A stretch of 64,000 nucleotides of DNA from Candidatus Gottesmanbacteria bacterium (GTDB lineage: Bacteria; Patescibacteria; Microgenomatia; 2-02-FULL-39-11), in NCBI GenBank assembly GCA_016186795.1, contig JACPKY010000002.1, forward strand, positions 941,814 through 1,005,813. The letters run 5' to 3'. The first letter of the stretch is position 1, and each line of letters begins with the position of its first letter. The notes beneath the pieces were generated by a model. It made no database searches, was not told where the DNA came from, and saw only the letters and a program-made list of their open reading frames with translations. Below, one piece after another: positions 9,212 to 16,078 of this stretch. A program made the translations under genes and the position numbers.

Positions 9212-10387
9212 TCAAAACGAGCCCTCTTTATTTTCTGAAATAGAGGTAAGGAGAGCTTCACCTTGTTTGCGAAGCTCAGTATTTCCAGATGCTTCCATCG
9301 CTGTAATAAAATCCAGTATGGCACTTGTTGAAATTTTCTTATCCTGATTGGAGGAAGCAAAAATCGAGAGAAAGTCGAAATAGAGTTGGTCTCGAAGTAT
9401 CCCGTCTTCAATCTGAAGCCAGAGTTTTTGGTTATAGATTGTCGAAATAGTTTTATACGCCGCGCTATAGTTTTTCTTGTCAAGATAGTACTTCCCTTTG
9501 GATACAGTTGACCGAAGTGACGCGGAAAGACTCGCTTGGTAAGACAAGAAATCTTCATCGTTTTCCATATTTTCTGCGGTTTGATTTGTTTCGTAGTGAA
9601 TATCTCGTGTTTTGGGAGTACCAGGAGGTTTTGTCACCAATTCTATTCCTCCAGGTTTTTTAAACTCACCTGATTTGACGATTTCCTCAAGGTAGGCATG
9701 TGCTGTTTCGAAGTCTAAATCCGTATCGATTGTTTTGTAGAGAAGGTATTGGATGGGCTTTGGAAGAGACAGAATCTGTTCAAGTCGTGTTGTGATCATA
9801 TCTTTTATAAACAATGCCTGGTTGTGACTTCGTTGGTAGTCCCCTATTGCATACCTTCTGCTTCGCAAAAATTGAAGTGTATCGTAGACTGGAAGCTTGA
9901 GCGTTCGAAAAACTCCAAGAGCCTGAGAGAAACCTATTTTTACCACAAAGTCTGGATGAATGCCGGTTATTTTTTCAATATAGGGAATTGTTTGTGGGAT
10001 TCCAATAAGATGGCAAGAAATACTAATATACGATGGTTGGTCAGGTGCTTCGGAGAGTATACGCGTGCCTCGAGGAACTGATGTGATCCGAATTGTTCCG
10101 AGGGAGGGAGAAAGTGTTAGGATGTGGATTGCGTCACATCGAGGTCGAGCGTCTCCTTTCCGGGAATCAAGGCCCAGAAGGAGAATATGAATCGGAGGCA
10201 GAGTTTTTTTGATTTCTGGTGACTCCGTACTGGCAGAATTAGGTGATGAAGTAAGATGCGGAGTTTGCGAGTAACTTTCAGGTAAAGGGCTTACGGGCTG
10301 AGATTTTGGAAAAGGGGACTGAAGAGTATTCGTAAGTAATGAGAAGATGAGGAGAAGCCGCGTAAAAAAAAACTGCAACTGCGACAT
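9212..10387 (-). CDS. LytR-CpsA-Psr (LCP) family protein
   Basis: LCP proteins transfer undecaprenyl-linked glycopolymers to peptidoglycan outside the membrane. The product begins with a hydrophobic signal or anchor (MSQLQFFFTRLLLIFSLL) and a Pro/Ser-rich linker. The LCP core follows: HILLLGLDSRKGD with R-x-D-A, ITSVPRGTR in place of the usual SIPRD, then the Arg-rich LRSRRYAIGDYQRSHNQ block near residue 200. The C-terminal 150 residues (Pro-rich, then helical) are specific to this protein. I chose the ATG at 10387 because a GGAGG lies 10 nt upstream (complement of 10398-10402) and the frame further upstream is unlikely. The SVPRG for SVPRD change removes one acidic residue of the canonical motif, so activity may be altered. 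Confidence 0.8.
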   Translation of the reverse strand: MSQLQFFFTRLLLIFSLLTNTLQSPFPKSQPVSPLPESYSQTPHLTSSPNSASTESPEIKKTLPPIHILLLGLDSRKGDARPRCDAIHILTLSPSLGTIRITSVPRGTRILSEAPDQPSYISISCHLIGIPQTIPYIEKITGIHPDFVVKIGFSQALGVFRTLKLPVYDTLQFLRSRRYAIGDYQRSHNQALFIKDMITTRLEQILSLPKPIQYLLYKTIDTDLDFETAHAYLEEIVKSGEFKKPGGIELVTKPPGTPKTRDIHYETNQTAENMENDEDFLSYQASLSASLRSTVSKGKYYLDKKNYSAAYKTISTIYNQKLWLQIEDGILRDQLYFDFLSIFASSNQDKKISTSAILDFITAMEASGNTELRKQGEALLTSISENKEGSF

Positions 10388-10532
10388 AGAGAAATTTCCT
10401 CCATTGTAGCGCATTTCCATCCCAGCAAATATATACGGAAAAAAAGTTTCTTCTCTCGCAATTGAAGTTACCGAAAAGGATTTTTCCCGCGCTTTTGCAA
10501 AAGTTCACGAGACAGGACTTGTTGAACTTACT

Positions 10533-11054
10533 GTGGGAAGTGAGAAACGCCCAGTTCTTATTCATAATGTTCAATACAATCCGGTCACCAACTCCCCTCT
10601 CCATGTTGATTTTTTCCAAGTTGATCTAAAAGAAAAAGTTGCGGCAAAAGTTCCAGTTGAGCTGCTAGGTTCATCACCGGCTGTCAAAGATAAAGTCGGA
10701 GTCCTTCTTACACTTCTTGGAGAAATTGAGGTTGAAGCACTCCCAGCTGATCTTCCAGAAAAAATCACTGTTGACGTATCACGCCTTTCAAAAGTCGATG
10801 ACGTTATCAAAGTCTCTGACCTTTCGATCCCTTCGAAAGTAAAAGTTTTGACAGATAGTGCAAGTGAAATTGTGAAAGTAGCTCCTCTTGTTTCGAAAGA
10901 AGCTGAAGCGTTGGCGAAAGAAGAGGCAGAAAAGGCAGCTGCAGCAGCAGCTGCCGCTGCCGCAGAAGCTCCGTCTGTCGAAGCTCCCCCCGCACCCGGA
11001 GAATCCCCTGCTCCAGCTGAAAAACCAGCAGGTGAAGCGCCTAAAAAGGAATAA
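10533..11054 (+). CDS. rplY: 50S ribosomal protein L25/Ctc, 5'-truncated
   Basis: L25 binds 5S rRNA. The segment from VLIHNVQYNPVTNSPLHVDFFQV onward is a clear L25 N-domain end. The TL5/Ctc-type C-terminal beta domain follows, then an Ala/Glu/Pro-rich tail. The first canonical start in frame is the GTG at 10533, yet L25 homology continues upstream without interruption to 10410 (IPANIYGKKVSSLAIEV, then FSRAFAKVHETGLVEL). It stops abruptly at an in-frame TAG (10407-10409). The usual first 20-25 residues before 'IPAxxYG' are missing, and no ATG, GTG or TTG lies between 10410 and 10533. The 5' end therefore looks deleted, rearranged or misjoined next to the divergent LCP promoter. Whether a functional protein is made is doubtful. 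Confidence 0.82.
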   Translation: MGSEKRPVLIHNVQYNPVTNSPLHVDFFQVDLKEKVAAKVPVELLGSSPAVKDKVGVLLTLLGEIEVEALPADLPEKITVDVSRLSKVDDVIKVSDLSIPSKVKVLTDSASEIVKVAPLVSKEAEALAKEEAEKAAAAAAAAAAEAPSVEAPPAPGESPAPAEKPAGEAPKKE

Positions 11055-11056
11055 AA

Positions 11057-11611
11057 TCAAAGGAGTTTTTTTAAAATCTTCACCTCTTTGTTTGTTGGTG
11101 ACGTATAGTGTGCCTGGTCAAGAAGTTTTTGTGCAATTTTCTTTTCTCCCAACTCAAGCTCAATTTCCGCACGTTTGAGGTACGAATACGTATAGTCGGG
11201 ATAGGCTTTTGAAAGAGTTTCCCAGTATACTTCCTCTGCAATACGTTTTTCCCGCATTGTTGTTAGGCTATTCCATACTTCGATTGGTTGAGACTCCTCA
11301 CCAAGGACTGATGTTTGTGGATTTTTTTGAAAGGTATTCTTGTATAGCTCCTGTGCAAGAGTAAATTCTTCCTTCGCAAGATTCCCATTTATTGAGAGTG
11401 CGTAGATTCCTAATTCCTGGTGCGTGTTACTGTCAAAAGGATTTTTCAAGACATCAATGCGTAGTTGGTTTTCATACGAGGTATTGGTGGTAAGGCTGAT
11501 ATTTACAAGCATGAAAGCCACGAGACAGAAGAAGCCTGATTGCCAAAAGAAGGGTGCGAGAGAAGGTGCGGTAAAATTGCGGTAAAATTGCGGGAATTTT
11601 TGGGACAGCAC
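11057..11611 (-). CDS. Membrane-anchored TPR-like hypothetical protein
   Basis: The 184-aa product has one N-terminal membrane span (FFWQSGFFCLVAFMLVNISL, about residues 20-42). The helical exterior ends with a TPR-like pair (YSYLKRAEIELELGEKKIAQKLLDQAHYTSPTN). The start is a GTG at 11611. A TATAAT (complement of 11619-11624) sits 7 nt before it, so the mRNA is likely leaderless. An ATG two bases earlier is out of frame. Its function is unknown; such small TPR proteins often serve as scaffolds, but nothing here identifies a partner. It converges on the L25 gene with 2 nt between stop codons. Confidence 0.65.
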   Translation of the reverse strand: MLSQKFPQFYRNFTAPSLAPFFWQSGFFCLVAFMLVNISLTTNTSYENQLRIDVLKNPFDSNTHQELGIYALSINGNLAKEEFTLAQELYKNTFQKNPQTSVLGEESQPIEVWNSLTTMREKRIAEEVYWETLSKAYPDYTYSYLKRAEIELELGEKKIAQKLLDQAHYTSPTNKEVKILKKLL

Positions 11612-11706
11612 ATTTTCTATTATAAAGAGAGAGAAGAGAGAATCGCAAGCCCACGGTTTACTATTGACTTCGATAGATAAAATGGTTCAAAATACGGTTA
11701 CTGCCC

Positions 11707-12204
11707 ATGGGATACGTACCTCTTTTTCTTTTCATTTTCTCTCTTTTTGCACCTGGTGCTAACGCACAAGCGGAGGATGCACCGTTTGTTGAATCAGAGA
11801 CGGGTGCAACGGGTCGCAATCAAGTTACGATTCAAAATGAAGGAAGCATTCCCACCAAGGTTGGGGAAGATGCTCTTTCAAATGTACTGGCGCAGTTTTC
11901 GAACGTCATCCTTCGGGAAGAGAAAATTGCGGCAAAATTAAAATCCCGGATGACAAAAATGGAGGGAGAAGGTGCCTTACTCGGAGATGCTTTACCGAAA
12001 TATGAGGGAATTCAGAACGATCTTCAGGCAGTACGTACTGATATGGAAGAACTTTCAACCGATCCTCAAAAAGACTATGGGGACTATAAACTGAGGCTAC
12101 AAGGCGTCTTTGAAAAAATTGCGACAATTTTAGAAAAAGAGAGACAATTAGTGAAGATACTTCGTGATATATCAGCTGGTACTATTCAGAAGGAGGGTAT
12201 ATAA
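11707..12204 (+). CDS. Secreted hypothetical protein with helical core
   Basis: The 165-aa product starts with a typical signal peptide (MGYVPLFLFIFSLFAPGANA, probable cleavage after ANA). A Glu/Asn-rich linker follows, then amphipathic helices (about residues 55-160) with coiled-coil character. I do not recognise the family. The next gene starts 4 nt after its stop and encodes a single-span membrane protein, so the two probably form an envelope-associated pair. Confidence 0.65.
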   Translation: MGYVPLFLFIFSLFAPGANAQAEDAPFVESETGATGRNQVTIQNEGSIPTKVGEDALSNVLAQFSNVILREEKIAAKLKSRMTKMEGEGALLGDALPKYEGIQNDLQAVRTDMEELSTDPQKDYGDYKLRLQGVFEKIATILEKERQLVKILRDISAGTIQKEGI

Positions 12205-12208
12205 CCGT

Positions 12209-12688
12209 ATGTCTGATGAAACTTTTTCTGATAAACTGAGTTCATCCCAAGGAACGTCTCCGCCCGTTCAATCTCAGACACCTTTGCCGGTCCAGTCGTC
12301 TTCTTTGGAAAACGACGTTCCCACTGCGCCTACGACTTCCACTCCACCGCCAACACCCCCTCCGACCGTTGTTGTTTCTTCTGGGAATGGTCCACCAGTA
12401 TGGTTTTTACTTCTTTTTCTCCTCACCGTTATTGCTTTTCTTACAATGACCGTAATGCTTTACCAACGCATGTACCATGGAAAATCTCTTCTTCCGGAAA
12501 GTATTTTCGCTACACCGACACTCACAGCTACTCCACTTCCGTCAGAGCCGCCAGTTTCTCAACAATGGGAATTCCCTGAAATTGGTGAGTCAGATGAACT
12601 TGCAACCATTGAGGCTGATATCAACGGTACGAATCTGAAATCCATGGATGATTCCATGGAGAGACTCGATAGAGAAGTTAGGAGGTAG
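12209..12688 (+). CDS. Single-span membrane protein with Pro/Thr-rich arm
   Basis: The 159-aa product has a long Ser/Pro/Thr-rich N-terminal arm (residues 1-60), one membrane span (VWFLLLFLLTVIAFLTMTVML, about 64-86) and a short acidic C-terminal tail. An AGGAGG (12191-12196) and a TATATA (12198-12203) lie just upstream of the ATG at 12209. An open frame extends further upstream but overlaps the previous gene. No family is recognised. It is probably co-transcribed with the secreted protein upstream. Its 3' end overlaps the convergent sorting-signal gene by 11 nt. Confidence 0.6.
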   Translation: MSDETFSDKLSSSQGTSPPVQSQTPLPVQSSSLENDVPTAPTTSTPPPTPPPTVVVSSGNGPPVWFLLLFLLTVIAFLTMTVMLYQRMYHGKSLLPESIFATPTLTATPLPSEPPVSQQWEFPEIGESDELATIEADINGTNLKSMDDSMERLDREVRR

Positions 12689-13085
12689 GAGTAGAGCTTT
12701 TCTTCTGAGAAAATCGCTTCAAAAGGGATCCGGTTAAAAAGCTTCCCCCTAAGAGCACAAATGCGATACTTTCCGGCCCTGTAGCAGGTGTTTCGTTTGT
12801 GGTGCTACTTTTCGCAGTTTGCGGTACCCCTCCCTTTGTGGTTGATTGGGTACCTATCGGGAAACGAGATGTGTATGGAGTTGGTGTGGAAGGAGGAGTC
12901 TGAGTGGGTATGACCTCTGCAAGGTTTGTAGGCGTTGGTGTTCCTGATGCAGTGATGGGGAAGATGGAAGGAATAAACCGGCCGAATCGACTACGGAGAG
13001 CTCCGGCAATGCGGTTACTGGTGAGAAGAATAATAATGATAAAGATGAATCCTAAGAAAATAAGAATGAACCGACTTGATGTCAT
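12678..13085 (-). CDS. Small surface protein with TPATG sorting-like tail
   Basis: The 135-aa product has an N-terminal hydrophobic segment (FILIFLGFIFIIIILLTSN), a Pro/Thr-rich middle, and a C-terminal TPATG followed by a hydrophobic stretch (about 16 residues, SIAFVLLGGSFLTGSL) and a basic end (LLKRFSQKK). That triad has the shape of a sortase (LPxTG-type) sorting signal, with P-A-T-G in place of L-P-x-T-G. The protein would be exported and anchored or retained in the membrane. An AGAGGAG lies 10 nt before the ATG. No sortase gene is in this window. Confidence 0.62.
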   Translation of the reverse strand: MTSSRFILIFLGFIFIIIILLTSNRIAGALRSRFGRFIPSIFPITASGTPTPTNLAEVIPTQTPPSTPTPYTSRFPIGTQSTTKGGVPQTAKSSTTNETPATGPESIAFVLLGGSFLTGSLLKRFSQKKSSTPTS

Positions 13086-13175
13086 AATTTGGCTTCTCCT
13101 CTAAAATTCGGCCTATAATATACTATAAGGGGGATAATGTCAAGTAGAATGGGCTTTTATGGTACAATACAAAAC

Positions 13176-13208
13176 ATGTTTTGTCTCTTTCGAATATTTC
13201 CGCTATGA
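13176..13208 (+). CDS. Possible 10-codon leader ORF (MFCLFRIFPL) before ykuK
   Basis: A TACAAT (13163-13168) lies 7 nt before an ATG at 13176. That ATG opens a 10-codon reading frame whose TGA overlaps the ATG of the next gene (ATGA at 13205-13208). The arrangement would allow translational coupling from a leaderless mini-ORF. There is no run of regulatory codons and no visible attenuator, so this may be chance. An alternative TTG start for ykuK at 13181 would overlap it. Confidence 0.3.
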   Translation: MFCLFRIFPL

Positions 13209-13681
13209 ACACCTTCTATAGTCCTACATACGGTATGTTGACGCAAGAAACAATGAGGGAAAAGATGTTAGAATTTATGTCAGCCTCAAAAAATCATCTC
13301 TACACCCTTATTATTGGAACAGATTCTCACTCTAACAATGGTTCAGGAGTATCTTTTGCTACAGCTGTGACCATCCACCGAGTAGGGGAGGGCGGAATTT
13401 ATTTTTTCCGAAGATTTATCCAAACGACATCACTTGTTTTACAAGCACGTATTTTTCAGGAGGTATCGTACTCTTTAGAAATTGCCGATGAAGTATTAAC
13501 TCTTCTCCAGGGCGATGGAATCTCAAAGTTTAATTTGGAGATTCATGTCGACGTTGGAGAGAATGGAAAAACGAGAGAATTTATGGCTGATGTGATAGGA
13601 ATGGTTCACGGTTCGGGCTTTAAGGCGAAGGTTAAGCCGTACTCTTTCGGAGCCTCAAAAGTCGCGGATAGACATACATAG
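13205..13681 (+). CDS. ykuK: YkuK/DUF458 family RNase H-like protein
   Basis: The product matches DUF458, a predicted RNase H-fold nuclease family. The ordered motifs are IIGTDSHS near residue 35, a V-T-I-H-R strand followed by GGIYFFRRF, RIFQEV, HVDVGENGKTREFMADVIGMV, and the C-terminal FGASKVADRHT. These correspond to the usual 'IGTDSQ', 'vDvG..G.t' and 'AS.vADr.t' blocks. The ATG at 13205 gives the start MNTFYSPTYG typical of the family; the TTG at 13181 is in frame but adds unlike sequence. The biochemical substrate is unproven. It is convergent with the penicillin-binding protein genes. Confidence 0.85.
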   Translation: MNTFYSPTYGMLTQETMREKMLEFMSASKNHLYTLIIGTDSHSNNGSGVSFATAVTIHRVGEGGIYFFRRFIQTTSLVLQARIFQEVSYSLEIADEVLTLLQGDGISKFNLEIHVDVGENGKTREFMADVIGMVHGSGFKAKVKPYSFGASKVADRHT

Positions 13682-13698
13682 AACTCGAAACTCCTCTT

Positions 13699-16032
13699 TT
13701 AAGAGGGACGAGGGGACGGTACATACGTAGGTATTGGGGCACATCCACCCTTTGGTTCTGTTCCTTTGACAAAAACCTCCTGTCTTCCATGGCACGGTAT
13801 TGTAATAATTCCCGAAGGGATGGGAAATGGGTTATTCTTCATATCTTTCAGTAGGTTTTTCATAATTTCATTCCAGATTGGCGCTGCTCCTGTGACTCCC
13901 GATGTAAGTTTCGGATCCATGGGGGAGTTGTCGTTATTTCCTACCCACGTCACTGTTACGAAATCTTGCGTATAGCCAATTGTCCAGTTATCCCGTTTAT
14001 TATCGCTAGTTCCTGTTTTGACCGCGACTGTTTTTCCGGGAATAACAAGCGATGAATTTGGTCCAAATGCCGGAGTTCGGGCGTAGTTATCGGAGAGGAT
14101 ATGGGTGAGGAGATACGCGGTCTGAGGAGAGAGTGCTTGGATTGGATTATTTTGATCAGGAAGATTTATTGGTTCCCCCTTCCAATTGGTAATTTTAAGA
14201 ATAGGGCGGGGATCAAATCGGCTTCCCCCGGAAGCAAGTGTTCCGTAAACCTTTGCCATATCGAGCATGGTTACGTCTCCTCCTCCAAGCGTCAAGGAAA
14301 GGCCAAAGCGATTTTCATCGGCCCAACTTGTGACTCCCATTCGTTTCCCTTGCTCTATCATATTTTTTACTCCAATTTGGGCTAAAACTTTGACAGCGGG
14401 TACATTGTAGGATGATCCGAGTGCCACTCGAAGGGTAACTGGGCCATGGAATGCGCCATCATAGTTAAGAGGGGAATACGCAGGAAGATCATCCACTTTA
14501 TATATGACTGGAGTATCATAAAGAATTGTTGCGGGGGTGTATCCTCGGTTGAGTGCTTCAGCGTAGGTAATGACTTTGATTGACGATCCTGGTTGTCGAA
14601 GAGCTGTTGTGAGGTTGACGTTGCCTTCTTTCTCGATATCAAAGTAATTTGCTGATCCAACCATAGCAAGGATTTCTCCATTCTGCGGATTGGTTATGAG
14701 AGCTGCCGCATTCCCTACACGCATGGGTCTCAGAGTATCGATTTGTTGAGAAATGACATTCTCTGCCATTTCTTGAAGTGAAAGGTCAAGAGATGTTGTT
14801 ACCCGAAATCCTTCATGCGCGACAATTTCTGCCCCAAAGTAATTATTGAGGAGATTTCGAACATACATGACAAAATGCGGTGCAAGAATTGGTGTGACAG
14901 GGGTTCGAAACGTTAGTGTTTGTTGTTTTGCCGTTTCAGCTTCTTGCCGGGTGATAAATCCCGCCTCTACCATTTTATTGAGGACTTCCTTTTGACGAGT
15001 GATGGCAAATTGAGGGTGATCTCCAAAAGGAGAGTAGAGAGTTGGTGCAGCAGGAAGACCAGCAAGAAGAGAAGCTTCGGAAAGAGTAAGACTTTTTGTG
15101 TCTTTACCGAAATAATATTGTGCTGCAGCCTCTATTCCCCAGGCGGTTCCTCCGTAGGGGACTTGGTTTAAGTACATCTCCAGAATTTGGTCTTTGGTAT
15201 AGACTCTTTCTGCCCAGACGGCAAGGACGATTTCAACAATTTTTCTCTGGACTGTTTTTTCTGGAGTTAAAAGCGCACTCCTGACTAGTTGCTGTGTAAT
15301 TGTCGATCCTCCCTGGAGTGTGGGGGAATTCAGATTGTGAAGAAACGCCCGAAGGATTCCTCGTGAAGATATTCCTTGGTGGTTGAAAAAATCTTTGTCT
15401 TCAATTGCAAGCGTTGCGTCAATAACATATTTGGGAATTTGCGCAATGGCAATTGGTGTTCTATTTTCTTCTGCAAAGTATTCATAGAGCAGTTTTCCAT
15501 TGCGATCGTAAATTTTTGTTGTGGTGGGAATATCTCGAAGCGATAAATAATTGGGGTTTGGAAGAGCCGTGACAATGCCGTGAAGTCTGAATGAGATAGC
15601 AATTATGATGACAACGAGGCTTCCAAAAAGAAAATACTTCATTTTTAAAAGGGAAAGATAGAACGAATAACTAGAGAAGTACCCTTTGATGCGGAAAAAT
15701 GTCGATAGAAATGGATTTTTGGGAAGTATAAGTCGAAAGTGACGTGACGAATAAATTGTATGGAGGGAATGGGACGATGCAGAAGAGCTAGCTATTCTTT
15801 TTTTCCTAAAAAGATTCTGAAACGTACGTTTTCCGTTCATAAGTAGATGAACAAATATCTTCTTCTGTATACGCAAAACTGCCCTAAGGAATGTATATTC
15901 CAAAGTAAGGAGGGTAGTACTAAAAGAAAGGAGTAGATCCCCAATAATTTTTAGGAAATAGAGAATACTTATAGGGATGGAAAAGAGAACCGATAGGAAT
16001 AAATTGTTTGTCTTATAGGATTTTTTCTTCAT
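13699..16032 (-). CDS. Class A penicillin-binding protein (copy 2, with long N-terminal extension)
   Basis: This bifunctional peptidoglycan synthase has an N-terminal GT51 transglycosylase and a C-terminal transpeptidase, anchored in the membrane and acting outside. Visible GT51 motifs are EDKDFFNHQG, GGSTITQQLVRSALL, RKIVEIVLA and the NQVPYGG region. The transpeptidase has SSIK (in QPGSSIKVITYAEAL) as the active-site SxxK, SYN in GSSYNVPAVK, and KTGTSDNKRDNWTIGYT. About 130 residues precede the membrane span MKYFLFGSLVVIIIAI, including hydrophobic segments near residues 10-50, longer than usual for the family. I chose the ATG at 16032; the open frame runs on to 16146 but would overlap the upstream paralogue. 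The upstream gene is its tandem paralogue, 46 nt away. Confidence 0.95.
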   Translation of the reverse strand: MKKKSYKTNNLFLSVLFSIPISILYFLKIIGDLLLSFSTTLLTLEYTFLRAVLRIQKKIFVHLLMNGKRTFQNLFRKKRIASSSASSHSLHTIYSSRHFRLILPKNPFLSTFFRIKGYFSSYSFYLSLLKMKYFLFGSLVVIIIAISFRLHGIVTALPNPNYLSLRDIPTTTKIYDRNGKLLYEYFAEENRTPIAIAQIPKYVIDATLAIEDKDFFNHQGISSRGILRAFLHNLNSPTLQGGSTITQQLVRSALLTPEKTVQRKIVEIVLAVWAERVYTKDQILEMYLNQVPYGGTAWGIEAAAQYYFGKDTKSLTLSEASLLAGLPAAPTLYSPFGDHPQFAITRQKEVLNKMVEAGFITRQEAETAKQQTLTFRTPVTPILAPHFVMYVRNLLNNYFGAEIVAHEGFRVTTSLDLSLQEMAENVISQQIDTLRPMRVGNAAALITNPQNGEILAMVGSANYFDIEKEGNVNLTTALRQPGSSIKVITYAEALNRGYTPATILYDTPVIYKVDDLPAYSPLNYDGAFHGPVTLRVALGSSYNVPAVKVLAQIGVKNMIEQGKRMGVTSWADENRFGLSLTLGGGDVTMLDMAKVYGTLASGGSRFDPRPILKITNWKGEPINLPDQNNPIQALSPQTAYLLTHILSDNYARTPAFGPNSSLVIPGKTVAVKTGTSDNKRDNWTIGYTQDFVTVTWVGNNDNSPMDPKLTSGVTGAAPIWNEIMKNLLKDMKNNPFPIPSGIITIPCHGRQEVFVKGTEPKGGCAPIPTYVPSPRPS

Positions 16033-16078
16033 CGGGGAAGAACTATAGCACAGGTGAAGGGCATTTGTGAAGGGGATA

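Noticed and set aside
10930..10975. Ala-codon run in the L25 tail as a frameshift or assembly error
   Set aside because: The frame stays open and an Ala/Glu/Pro-rich tail is common in bacterial L25/Ctc proteins.
13691..13706. CCTCTT/AAGAGG hairpin as a terminator between ykuK and the penicillin-binding protein
   Set aside because: It lies partly in the coding end of the PBP gene and has no U-run of convincing length on either strand.
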